Source: Pseudomonas pohangensis
Lineage (GTDB): Bacteria > Pseudomonadota > Gammaproteobacteria > Pseudomonadales > Pseudomonadaceae
Direction: 5' to 3'
Length of the DNA: 64,000 nt
Assembly: GCF_900105995.1 (NCBI RefSeq)
Contig: NZ_LT629785.1
Span: 372,001-436,000 of the forward strand
Position numbers and translations under genes: made by a program. Below the pieces are notes generated by a model that was given only the letters and a program-made list of their open reading frames with translations, was not told the origin of the DNA and searched no databases. Of this stretch, positions 31,487 through 39,372 are shown one piece after another. How positions within the stretch are numbered: the stretch's first letter is position 1; every line of letters begins with the position of its first letter.

Positions 31487-32578
31487 TCAGAGGTAGCGCT
31501 GGCGCTGCCAGGCACGGGTGCCGACCACCAGCAGGGTCACTGTGGTCAGCGGCAGAACGAACCAGATCATCGCCTCGCGCAGAAGTTCCACTCCCGACAT
31601 GCCGGTCTGGCTCATGATCAGGTACAGCGTGTAAAGCAGGTAATAGCTGACAAACAGCGCGCCTTCCCAGCGCTTGATGCAATAGCCGTTAAAGAAGATC
31701 GGCAGGCAGGCGATGGCCACGGCGATCATCACCGGGAAGTCGAAGGCCAGTGCATTGGTGGCTACCGGAACATCCACCGGTGATACCAGCGCCGTCAGTC
31801 CGAGCACGCAGAGCAGGTTGAAAATATTGCTGCCGACGATGTTGCCCACGGCAATGTCGCGCTCGCCCTTGAGTACGGCGATCAGCGAGGTCGCCAGCTC
31901 CGGCAAGGAAGTACCGATCGCGATCACCGTCAGACCGATCACCAGCTCCGACAGGCCGAAGGCCCGTGCCAGTTCAACCGCACCTTCCACCAGCAGGTTG
32001 GCACCTCCGACCAGCAGCGCCAGGCCGAGGATCAGCAAACCGAGATTGACTGCCCAGGCATAGGCTCGAGGCGCTTCGTGCAGACCATATTCTTCGGTGA
32101 ATTCATCACTGCTTGCTGCGGCCTTGTCCTGACGACCCTTGATCACCTGAAATGTCGTGTAAGCCAGGATGCAGGCAAACAGCAGGGCACCATCCAGCCG
32201 GCTGAGGTTGCCGTCCAGGGCCAGGCCGTAGGCCAGCAGGCTGGCGCCAATCATCAGCGGCACATCCAGACGAATCAGTTGTCGCGAGACCACCAGCGGG
32301 GCAGCCAGCGCGGTGATGCCGAGGATCAGCAGGACGTTGGCGATATTGCTGCCCAGCACGTTGCCAATCGCCAGGTCGCCACTGCCGGCGTAGGCCGCCT
32401 GTACGCTGACGGCCGTTTCCGGGGCGCTGGTGCCGAAAGCCACCACGGTCAGGCCGATAATCAGCGGCGGGATGCCGAACTGCGCTGCCAGTTTGGCGGC
32501 ACCGCGTACCAGTACTTCGGCACCGCCGACCAGCAGCACCAGACCGGCAAGCAAGTAGAAGGCAATTGTCAGGGTCAT
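31487..32578 (-). CDS. Calcium/sodium antiporter (CaCA family, YrbG type)
   Basis: A 363-aa membrane exchanger made of two inverted halves, each with five hydrophobic segments. The alpha repeats are visible: VAFGTSAPETAVSV with NVLGSNIANVLLILG in the first half, and IAIGTSLPELATSL with NIVGSNIFNLLCVLG in the second. The Glu and Asn residues in these repeats bind the ions. A charged cytoplasmic loop (GRQDKAAASSDEFTEEYG) joins the halves. It should exchange Ca2+ for Na+ or H+. The gene ends 10 bases before the PcaC-like gene on the same strand. Confidence 0.93.
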   Translation of the reverse strand: MTLTIAFYLLAGLVLLVGGAEVLVRGAAKLAAQFGIPPLIIGLTVVAFGTSAPETAVSVQAAYAGSGDLAIGNVLGSNIANVLLILGITALAAPLVVSRQLIRLDVPLMIGASLLAYGLALDGNLSRLDGALLFACILAYTTFQVIKGRQDKAAASSDEFTEEYGLHEAPRAYAWAVNLGLLILGLALLVGGANLLVEGAVELARAFGLSELVIGLTVIAIGTSLPELATSLIAVLKGERDIAVGNIVGSNIFNLLCVLGLTALVSPVDVPVATNALAFDFPVMIAVAIACLPIFFNGYCIKRWEGALFVSYYLLYTLYLIMSQTGMSGVELLREAMIWFVLPLTTVTLLVVGTRAWQRQRYL

Positions 32579-32732
32579 GGGCAGGCTCCGGAAAGGTCGG
32601 CATAGCTTACTTAATCGGTGCGGATCGGCCAGTGCAACCTGCAGGGCATTGTTGCAGGGTTTTGCCGGCCTGGTGGTTGCTGCCGGTTGCCGGGGGTGGA
32701 GCCCCGAAACCGGCTGCGCCCGGACGGCGGGA

Positions 32733-34181
32733 CTAGGCGTCGAGTTTCTTCTTCAACAGCTGGTTGACCTGGCCCGGGTTGGCTTTGCCTTTCGAGGCTT
32801 TCATCGCCTGGCCGACGAAGAAGCCGAACATCTTGCCGCGTTTGGCTTCGTCGCTGGCGCGGTATTGCTCGACCTGTTCGGCATTGGCGGCGAGCATTTC
32901 ATCGAGCATGGCTTCGATAGCGCCGCTGTCGGTGACCTGCTTGAGCCCCTTGCTCTCGATGATCTCGTCGGCGCTGGCACCTTCGCCGGCAGCCAGGGCT
33001 TCGAAGACCATCTTGGCGAGCTTGCCGGAGATGGTGTTGTCGATGATGCGTACGATCATGCCGCCCAGTTGCTCGGCAGAAACCGGTGACTGCTCGATCG
33101 AAAGGTTGCCGGTGTTGAGCAGGCTCGACAGTTCGCCCATCACCCAGTTGGCCGCCAGCTTGGCATCGCCGCAAATCTGCTGAACGGCCTCGAAGTAGTT
33201 GGCCAGCTCGCGGCTGGCGGCCAGCACGTCGGCGTCGTAGGTGGAGAGGCCGTACTGGCTCTCGAAGCGTGCGCGTTTTTCCCCGGGTAGCTCCGGCAGG
33301 CTGGCGCGGATTTCATCCAGCAGGCTCTGCTCGATGACCACTGGCAGCAGGTCAGGGCAGGGGAAGTAACGGTAATCGTTGGCTTCCTCTTTGCTGCGCA
33401 TGGAGCGGGTCTGGTCCTTGTTGGGGTCGTACAGGCGGGTTTCCTGCACCACCTTGCCGCCGTCCTCGATCAGCTCGATCTGCCGCTGCACTTCATGATT
33501 GATGGCTTTTTCGATAAAGCGGAAGGAGTTGACGTTCTTGATCTCGGCACGGGTGCCGTATTCGGCCTGGCCGACCGGGCGCACCGAGACGTTGCAGTCG
33601 CAGCGCAGCGAGCCTTCGGCCATGTTGCCGTCGCAGATGCCGAGGTAGCGCACCAGTGCGTGAATCTGCTTCACGTAGGCCACGGCCTCCTTGGCGCTGC
33701 GCATGTCCGGTTCGGAGACGATCTCCAGCAGTGGCGTGCCGGCGCGATTGAGGTCGATGCCGCTCATGCCGTGGAAGTCTTCGTGCAGGCTTTTGCCGGC
33801 GTCTTCTTCCAGGTGCGCGCGGGTCACGCCGACGCGTTTCTGCGTACCGTCTTCCAGGGTGATGTCGAGGAAGCCCTTGCCGACGATCGGGTGATCCATC
33901 TGGCTGGTCTGGTAACCCTTGGGCAGGTCGGGGTAGAAGTAATTCTTGCGGGCGAACACGTTGCGTTCGGCGATTTCGGCGTTAATCGCCAGGCCGAACT
34001 TGCAGGCCATGCGCACGGCTTCGGCGTTGAGCACCGGCAGGGTGCCGGGCATGCCCAGATCGATCAGGCTGGCCTGGGTGTTCGGTTCGGCGCCAAAGGT
34101 GGTGGCGCTGGCCGAAAAAATCTTCGACCGGGTGCTGAGCTGGGCGTGAATTTCCAGTCCGATGACAGTTTCCCATTGCAT
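32733..34181 (-). CDS. gatB: Asp-tRNA(Asn)/Glu-tRNA(Gln) amidotransferase subunit B
   Basis: A 482-aa subunit that binds the mischarged tRNA and activates the side-chain carboxyl with ATP. It begins MQWETVIGLEIHAQLST, with the family motifs CPTLPG-like region replaced by DLGMPGTLPVLNAEAV, KNYFYPDLPKGYQTSQ, RCDCNVSV, ALVRYLGICDGNMAEGSLR and a C-terminal YqeY-like tail domain (VGQAMKASKGKANPGQVNQLL). The length is usual. It is the last gene of gatC-gatA-gatB, 11 bases after gatA. Confidence 0.97.
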   Translation of the reverse strand: MQWETVIGLEIHAQLSTRSKIFSASATTFGAEPNTQASLIDLGMPGTLPVLNAEAVRMACKFGLAINAEIAERNVFARKNYFYPDLPKGYQTSQMDHPIVGKGFLDITLEDGTQKRVGVTRAHLEEDAGKSLHEDFHGMSGIDLNRAGTPLLEIVSEPDMRSAKEAVAYVKQIHALVRYLGICDGNMAEGSLRCDCNVSVRPVGQAEYGTRAEIKNVNSFRFIEKAINHEVQRQIELIEDGGKVVQETRLYDPNKDQTRSMRSKEEANDYRYFPCPDLLPVVIEQSLLDEIRASLPELPGEKRARFESQYGLSTYDADVLAASRELANYFEAVQQICGDAKLAANWVMGELSSLLNTGNLSIEQSPVSAEQLGGMIVRIIDNTISGKLAKMVFEALAAGEGASADEIIESKGLKQVTDSGAIEAMLDEMLAANAEQVEQYRASDEAKRGKMFGFFVGQAMKASKGKANPGQVNQLLKKKLDA

Positions 34182-34192
34182 GTTTCTAATCC

Positions 34193-35650
34193 TCAGAAGC
34201 CGGCGGGCGCTTGTTGGTGCCAGTCAGTCACTTGCTGGTACTGGTGCGCCACATTGAGCAGGCGGCTTTCCGCAAAGTAGGGTGCGAGCAACTGCACGCC
34301 TACCGGCAGGCCATCGACGAAGCCTGCCGGCATCGACAGGCCGGGGATACCGGCCAGGTTGGCGGTGATGGTGTAGATATCTTCCAGGTACTGCGCCACC
34401 GGGTCGTTGTTCTTTTCGCCCAGCTTCCAGGCCGGGTTCGGCGTGGTTGGCCCGAGAATCAGGTCGACCTCGTCGAAGGCGCTGACAAAGTCATTCTTGA
34501 TCAGCCGGCGGATCTGCTGGGCCTTGATGTAGTAGGCATCGTAGTAACCGGCCGACAGTGCGTAGGTGCCGACCATGATCCGGCGTTTCACTTCGGCGCC
34601 AAAACCTTCACCGCGCGAGCGCTTGTACAGGTCTTCCAGATTGACCGGGTTTTCACAGCGATAACCGAAACGCACGCCGTCGAAACGCGACAGGTTGGAG
34701 CTGGCTTCTGCCGGCGCGATGACGTAGTAGGCCGGAATCGCGTGCTGCATATTTGGCAGGCTGATGTCCCTGACGCTGGCGCCGAGCTTTTTCAGCACTT
34801 CGACCACTTCCAGCACCTTTTCTGCGATGCGGGCATCCAGGCCGGCACTGAAGTATTCCTTTGGCAATCCAATGCGCAGGCCGTTCAGGGGCTGGTTGAG
34901 GTTGGCCAGATAGTCATCGACCGGCTGCTCGACGCTGGTCGAGTCCTTGGGGTCAAAGCCGGCCATGGCTTGCAGCAGCAGGGCGCAGTCTTCGGCAGTG
35001 CGCGCCAGCGGGCCACCCTGATCGAGGCTGGAGGCGTAGGCGATCATGCCCCAACGCGAGACACGGCCGTAGGTCGGCTTGAGGCCGGTGAGGTTGGTCA
35101 GTGCCGCCGGCTGGCGGATCGAACCGCCGGTGTCGGTGCCGGTGGCAGCCGGCAGCAGGCGTGCCGCCACCGCCGCAGCCGATCCGCCGGAGGAGCCGCC
35201 AGGCACGTGCTGCAGGTTCCACGGGTTTTTCACCGCGCCGTAATGGCTGGACTCGTTGGCCGAGCCCATGGCGAATTCGTCCATGTTCAGCTTGCCCAGC
35301 ATCACCGTGCCGGCACTGGCGAGCTTTTCCACCACGGTGGCGTCATAGGGCGCCTTGAAACCGCTGAGAATCTTCGAGCCGCAGCTGGTGAGGATGCCCT
35401 TGGTGCAGAACAGGTCCTTGTGGCCGATCGGTGCGCCGAGCAGGGCGCCACTTTCGCCATTGGCGCGGCGCGCATCGGCACTTTGCGCCTGGGCAAGGGC
35501 CAGTTCTTCGGTGAGGCTGATAAAGCAGTTCAGCTGCGGATCCAGCGACTTGATGCGTGCCAGCAGGCTTTGCGCCAGTTCGACGGCGGAAAAGTCCTTG
35601 TTGGCCAGGGCCTGACTGATCTGGCTGAGGGTCAGTTGCTGCATATCCAT
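34193..35650 (-). CDS. gatA: Asp-tRNA(Asn)/Glu-tRNA(Gln) amidotransferase subunit A
   Basis: A 485-aa amidase-signature enzyme that releases ammonia from glutamine and channels it to GatB. The Ser-cisSer-Lys triad is visible: Lys in GAPIGHKDLFCTKG, and the serines in GGSSGGSAAAVAARL and GTDTGGSIRQPAALTN. The C-terminal half keeps the QLLAPYFAESRLL motif. The ATG at 35650 overlaps the gatC stop (TAATG), and a second ATG two codons later is equally possible. It is central in the gatCAB operon, which is divergent from mreB. Confidence 0.97.
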   Translation of the reverse strand: MDMQQLTLSQISQALANKDFSAVELAQSLLARIKSLDPQLNCFISLTEELALAQAQSADARRANGESGALLGAPIGHKDLFCTKGILTSCGSKILSGFKAPYDATVVEKLASAGTVMLGKLNMDEFAMGSANESSHYGAVKNPWNLQHVPGGSSGGSAAAVAARLLPAATGTDTGGSIRQPAALTNLTGLKPTYGRVSRWGMIAYASSLDQGGPLARTAEDCALLLQAMAGFDPKDSTSVEQPVDDYLANLNQPLNGLRIGLPKEYFSAGLDARIAEKVLEVVEVLKKLGASVRDISLPNMQHAIPAYYVIAPAEASSNLSRFDGVRFGYRCENPVNLEDLYKRSRGEGFGAEVKRRIMVGTYALSAGYYDAYYIKAQQIRRLIKNDFVSAFDEVDLILGPTTPNPAWKLGEKNNDPVAQYLEDIYTITANLAGIPGLSMPAGFVDGLPVGVQLLAPYFAESRLLNVAHQYQQVTDWHQQAPAGF

Positions 35651-35937
35651 TATTCGATCACCTTGGGCACCAGATACAGGCCGTTTTCCACCGCCGGGGC
35701 AATGGCCTGATAGGCATCGCGCTGGTTGAGCTCGGTCACTTCGTCGGCGCGCAGGCGCTGGGTGGTTTCCAGCGGGTGAGCCAGCGGCTCGACACCGGAG
35801 GTATCAACTGCCTGCATGGCGTCGATCAGGCCGAGAATGTTGTTCAAAGTGGCGGTGGTCTGCGGAATTTCTGCCTCGTTCAGGCCCAGACGGGCCAAAT
35901 GGGCAATTTTTTCCACCTCGGTGCGTTCAAGCGCCAT
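35650..35937 (-). CDS. gatC: Asp-tRNA(Asn)/Glu-tRNA(Gln) amidotransferase subunit C
   Basis: A 95-aa subunit that wraps around GatA and GatB and stabilises the complex. It begins MALERTEVEKIAHLARLGLN, the family signature, and has PLAHPLETTQRLRADEVTE in the middle. GGAGG stands 5 bases before the ATG at 35937. Although the frame is open further upstream (to 36141), that part has no similarity to GatC. First gene of the operon. GatC and GatA share one base at TAATG. Confidence 0.96.
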   Translation of the reverse strand: MALERTEVEKIAHLARLGLNEAEIPQTTATLNNILGLIDAMQAVDTSGVEPLAHPLETTQRLRADEVTELNQRDAYQAIAPAVENGLYLVPKVIE

Positions 35938-36097
35938 GGAGGCCTCCAAAGTAAGATTTGGTAACTGAAAACCGGCAAGGCTGGGCGAATACGTGTGGAG
36001 TCGCTCAAGGCGGCTGCTTAGAGCCTGACAGACGGGCGTTTCAGTGCGAGAGCCGGGCAATCTAACACATCGCGCGCCTTGCCCAAAAGGCTCATGA

Positions 36098-36125
36098 TTG
36101 GTAGAGTTCGCCGCACTTTTATACC
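36098..36125 (+). promoter_or_regulatory. Possible sigma-70 promoter of mreB
   Basis: TTGGTA (36098-36103), a 16-bp spacer and TATACC (36120-36125) end 39 bases before the mreB ATG. Both boxes deviate from consensus, so this is only a candidate. Confidence 0.4.
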
Positions 36126-36164
36126 CGGCGTTTTTCTGCACGCCAAGTCTTAGGGTTTTCCCCC

Positions 36165-37205
36165 ATGTTCAAGAAGCTGCGCGGTATGTTCTCCAGCGAT
36201 CTTTCGATCGATCTGGGAACAGCCAATACACTTATCTATGTCCGTGATCGCGGTATCGTGCTCAACGAGCCTTCCGTCGTGGCCATTCGTACCAGTGCCA
36301 ATAACCAGAAGAGTGTGGTGGCAGTCGGTACCGACGCCAAGCGCATGCTTGGCCGGACGCCAGGCAACATCCAGGCCATTCGTCCGATGAAAGACGGCGT
36401 GATCGCCGACTTCAGCGTTTGCGAAAAAATGCTGCAGTACTTCATCAACAAGGTGCATGAGAACAGCTTTCTGCAGCCTTCGCCGCGGGTATTGATCTGC
36501 GTGCCGTGCAAATCGACCCAGGTCGAGCGCCGGGCGATCAAGGAATCCGCGCTGGGCGCTGGCGCCCGTGAGGTCTACCTGATTGACGAGCCGATGGCTG
36601 CTGCCATCGGTGCCGGACTGCCGGTGGATGAGGCGCGCGGCTCGATGGTGGTGGATATCGGTGGTGGTACTACCGAAATCGCGCTGATCTCGCTCAACGG
36701 TGTGGTGTATGCCGAATCCGTACGGGTGGGTGGCGATCGCTTCGACGAAGCCATCGTGACCTATGTGCGCCGCAACTACGGCAGCCTGATCGGTGATTCC
36801 ACGGCCGAACGCATCAAGCAGGAAATCGGTACTGCGTTTCCCGGTGGCGAACTGCGTGAAATCGACGTACGTGGCCGTAATCTGGCCGAAGGCGTGCCGC
36901 GCAGCTTTACCCTCAACTCCAAAGAAGTGCTTGAGGCGCTGCAGGAATCGCTGGCGGCCATCGTGCAGTCGGTTAAAAGTGCCCTGGAGCAATCGCCGCC
37001 CGAGCTGGCCTCGGATATCGCCGAGCGCGGTCTGGTGCTCACCGGTGGTGGTGCCCTGCTGCGCGATCTGGACAAGCTGCTGGCCCATGAAACCGGTCTG
37101 CCGGTCATTGTTGCCGAAGACCCGCTGACCTGCGTGGCACGCGGTGGTGGCAAGGCGCTGGAAATGATGGACAAGCACACGATGGACCTGCTTTCCTCCG
37201 AGTAA
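36165..37205 (+). CDS. mreB: Rod-shape-determining actin homolog MreB
   Basis: A 346-aa actin-like ATPase that forms membrane-bound filaments and guides lateral wall synthesis. The N terminus MFKKLRGMFSSDLSIDLGTA contains the membrane-binding amphipathic helix and the phosphate 1 motif (IDLGTANT). Then come VLNEPSVVAIR, the connect and phosphate 2 region (MVVDIGGGTTEIALISL) and the adenosine motif (LVLTGGGALLRDLDKLL). The length is that of gammaproteobacterial MreB. It is first of mreBCD and separated from mreC by a strong hairpin, which would let MreB be made in excess. Confidence 0.98.
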   Translation: MFKKLRGMFSSDLSIDLGTANTLIYVRDRGIVLNEPSVVAIRTSANNQKSVVAVGTDAKRMLGRTPGNIQAIRPMKDGVIADFSVCEKMLQYFINKVHENSFLQPSPRVLICVPCKSTQVERRAIKESALGAGAREVYLIDEPMAAAIGAGLPVDEARGSMVVDIGGGTTEIALISLNGVVYAESVRVGGDRFDEAIVTYVRRNYGSLIGDSTAERIKQEIGTAFPGGELREIDVRGRNLAEGVPRSFTLNSKEVLEALQESLAAIVQSVKSALEQSPPELASDIAERGLVLTGGGALLRDLDKLLAHETGLPVIVAEDPLTCVARGGGKALEMMDKHTMDLLSSE

Positions 37206-37223
37206 GGCCTAAGCTGTAACATC

Positions 37224-37257
37224 AAAGCCGGAAGCATGCTCTTCCGGCTTTGCGTTT
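37224..37257 (+). terminator. Terminator or attenuator between mreB and mreC
   Basis: A perfect 11-bp stem AAAGCCGGAAG/CTTCCGGCTTT (37224-37234 with 37241-37251) with loop CATGCT is followed by GCGTTT. It probably stops part of the mreB transcripts, so mreCD are made at a lower level. Confidence 0.75.
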
Positions 37258-38226
37258 GTGCCGTACTGCAATGAGGGCTTCATCATCAATCCACTATTCA
37301 GCAAAGGACCTTCGCTCGCCATGCGCCTGTTGGTGCTCAGCGTGCTGTCTGTTGTGTTGATGGTGGTGGATGCGCGCTTCGATACCCTGAAACCGTTTCG
37401 CAGCCAGCTGGGTCTGGTGCTGACGCCGTTCTACTGGATGGCGGATATGCCGCAGCGGCTATGGATCGACATGACCCAGAGCATCAGCAGTCGCAGCGAA
37501 TTGCTCGCCGAGAACGAGAAGCTCAAGGCTGAGGCGCTGCTGCTGGAGCGGCGCCTGCAAAAGCTGGCGACCCTGACCGAGCAGAATGTGCGTTTGCGCG
37601 AGCTGCTCAATTCGGCCGAACTGCTCGATGAGAAGGTACTGGTCGGCGAGCTGATCGGTGTTGACCCCAACCCCTTTACCCACCGCATCCTGATCGACAA
37701 GGGCGAGAAGGATGGCGTGTTTGTCGGCCAGCCGGTACTGGATGCCCGTGGCCTGATCGGCCAGGTGGTCGAGGTTATGCCGTATACCGCCCGGGTGCTG
37801 CTGCTGACGGACTCCACCCACAGCATTCCGGTGCAGGTCAATCGCAACGGCTTGCGCGCCATTGCCAGTGGCGTGGGTAACCCGGAAAGCCTCGACTTGC
37901 GGCATGTTGCCGATACCGCCGATATCAAGGTTGGCGATTTGCTGGTCAGTTCCGGGCTCGGCCAGCGTTTTCCGGCGGGATACCCGGTCGCGGTAGTGAC
38001 CGAGGTAATCCATGATTCCGGGCAACCGTTTGCCGTGGTCCGTGCCAAACCGACCGCCAGCCTGAATCGCAGTCGCTATGTGCTGCTGGTGTTCAGTGAT
38101 CCGCGCTCGCCCGAGCAGCGTGCCGCCGATGCTGCCGTTGCCCAGGAAAAAGCGGATCAGCAGGATGCCGCAAGCGCGATAGATGCGACCGGCAGCGCTA
38201 CTGCACCTGCGCAGGGAGCTCAGTGA
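37258..38226 (+). CDS. mreC: Rod-shape-determining protein MreC (start uncertain)
   Basis: A 322-residue frame from GTG 37258. MreC is a bitopic inner-membrane protein that links MreB with PBP2 and RodA in the elongasome. It has one membrane helix (LLVLSVLSVVLMVVDA), a coiled coil (ELLAENEKLKAEALLLERRL, then TEQNVRLRELL) and the periplasmic beta barrels (VGELIGVDPNPFTHRILID, GLIGQVVEVMPYTARVLLLTD, LLVSSGLGQRFPAGYPVAV). The GTG sits right behind the hairpin and has no ribosome site. ATG 37321 would remove the conserved NPLFSKGPSL segment. An ATC at 37282 or 37285 follows GAGGG at good spacing. The tail is Ala/Gln-rich. It overlaps mreD by 4 bases. Confidence 0.93.
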   Translation: MPYCNEGFIINPLFSKGPSLAMRLLVLSVLSVVLMVVDARFDTLKPFRSQLGLVLTPFYWMADMPQRLWIDMTQSISSRSELLAENEKLKAEALLLERRLQKLATLTEQNVRLRELLNSAELLDEKVLVGELIGVDPNPFTHRILIDKGEKDGVFVGQPVLDARGLIGQVVEVMPYTARVLLLTDSTHSIPVQVNRNGLRAIASGVGNPESLDLRHVADTADIKVGDLLVSSGLGQRFPAGYPVAVVTEVIHDSGQPFAVVRAKPTASLNRSRYVLLVFSDPRSPEQRAADAAVAQEKADQQDAASAIDATGSATAPAQGAQ

Positions 38227-38711
38227 TGGTCGGTGTGCGTTCCCATAATGGCTGGGTGATCTGGCTGACGATCGCTATCGGCATGCTGCTCAGCGTGATT
38301 CCGATGGGCTTCATGGAGGTCGGGCGGCCGTTGTGGCTGGCTCTGATTCTGAGTTTCTGGACCATGGTTCTGCCGCACCGCTTCGGTCTGGCGCGCGCCT
38401 GGCTGCTCGGGCTGGCCGAGGATGTCCTGTATGGCTCATTGCTGGGGCAGAATGCATTGATCCTGACCCTGATTACCTTCCTGGTGATGACCTTGCACCG
38501 GCGCTTGCGCATGTTTCCGCTGTGGCAGCAGAGTGTGGTGCTGCTGGTGGTATTCGGTCTCGCCCAGCTGCTGCAACTGTGGCTCTACACCTTGTCGGGC
38601 AATCGTCCGCCAACCTTGCTGTTCCTGTTGCCGGCGCTGGTCAGTGCGTTGCTCTGGCCCTGGGTATTCACCATCCTGCACGGCCTGAGCAGACGCTTCC
38701 ACGTCCACTGA
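38223..38711 (+). CDS. mreD: Rod-shape-determining protein MreD
   Basis: A 162-aa inner-membrane protein with five or six membrane segments, third member of the MreBCD shape complex. The family look is in GMLLSVIPMGFMEVGRP, LPHRFGLARAWLLGLAEDVLYG and LLGQNALILTLITFLVM. Its ATG overlaps the mreC stop codon (ATGA), so translation is coupled. The length matches gammaproteobacterial MreD. It ends 51 bases before the maf gene. Confidence 0.96.
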   Translation: MMVGVRSHNGWVIWLTIAIGMLLSVIPMGFMEVGRPLWLALILSFWTMVLPHRFGLARAWLLGLAEDVLYGSLLGQNALILTLITFLVMTLHRRLRMFPLWQQSVVLLVVFGLAQLLQLWLYTLSGNRPPTLLFLLPALVSALLWPWVFTILHGLSRRFHVH

Positions 38712-38762
38712 GTGGCAATCCCGCCCTTCGCCTCCGGCTAGCCAGCAACAGGAGAGACTCGC

Positions 38763-39359
38763 ATGCCTTCACTCTATCTGGCTTCACTATCGCCGCGCCG
38801 CAGTGAGCTGCTGAAACAGATCGGGGTGTCTTTCCGGGTGCTGGCGTGCAGCATTGATGAAAGCGTACGGCCCGCAGAGCAGGCAGCCCTTTACGTTGAG
38901 CGGCTGGCGCGCGCCAAGGCGCAAGCCGGACTGGCCCTGCTGACGGCAGATGCGGATGCTTGCGTGCTCGGCGCCGATACCAGCGTAGTGCTGGATGGGC
39001 GGATTCTTGGCAAGCCTGCCAATCGGCAAGAGTCGCTGCAGATGCTGCAGGCACTTTCCGCTCGCGAACACCAGGTGCTGACCGCCGTGGCACTGGCAAC
39101 CCGTGATGGTTGCCAGGCGCGCCTGGTGACCAGTCAGGTAGGCTTCAGGACTATCAGCGCAGCAGAAATGCAAAATTACTGGGACACCGGTGAACCGGCG
39201 GACAAGGCCGGTGGTTACGCCATTCAGGGGCTGGCGGCGATCTTTGTGGCGTACCTGCAAGGCAGTTATTCGGCTGTCGTCGGGCTGCCCTTGTGCGAAA
39301 CTGCTGAATTATTGGCCGGCTGCAATATTCCTTGCTGGCAGTTGCAAGATAACGCCTGA
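38763..39359 (+). CDS. yhdE: Maf family nucleotide pyrophosphatase (dTTP/UTP type, YhdE)
   Basis: A 198-aa house-cleaning enzyme that hydrolyses dTTP, UTP and modified pyrimidine nucleotides, preventing their use in nucleic acids. Signatures are LYLASLSPRRSELLKQIG (N-terminal phosphate motif SxRR), SIDESVRP, CVLGADTSVVLDGRILGKP with the catalytic Asp, LSAREHQVLTAVAL and the C-terminal YWDTGEPADKAGGYAIQG. The latter favours the YhdE subgroup over YceF. AGGAG precedes the ATG. Its position between mreD and rng is classic for enterobacteria and pseudomonads. Confidence 0.95.
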   Translation: MPSLYLASLSPRRSELLKQIGVSFRVLACSIDESVRPAEQAALYVERLARAKAQAGLALLTADADACVLGADTSVVLDGRILGKPANRQESLQMLQALSAREHQVLTAVALATRDGCQARLVTSQVGFRTISAAEMQNYWDTGEPADKAGGYAIQGLAAIFVAYLQGSYSAVVGLPLCETAELLAGCNIPCWQLQDNA

Positions 39360-39372
39360 GCGAAACCCGCAT

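Noticed and set aside
34211..35710. 499-codon open frame antisense to gatA
   Set aside because: gatA has all catalytic motifs; the opposite frame is a codon-bias shadow.
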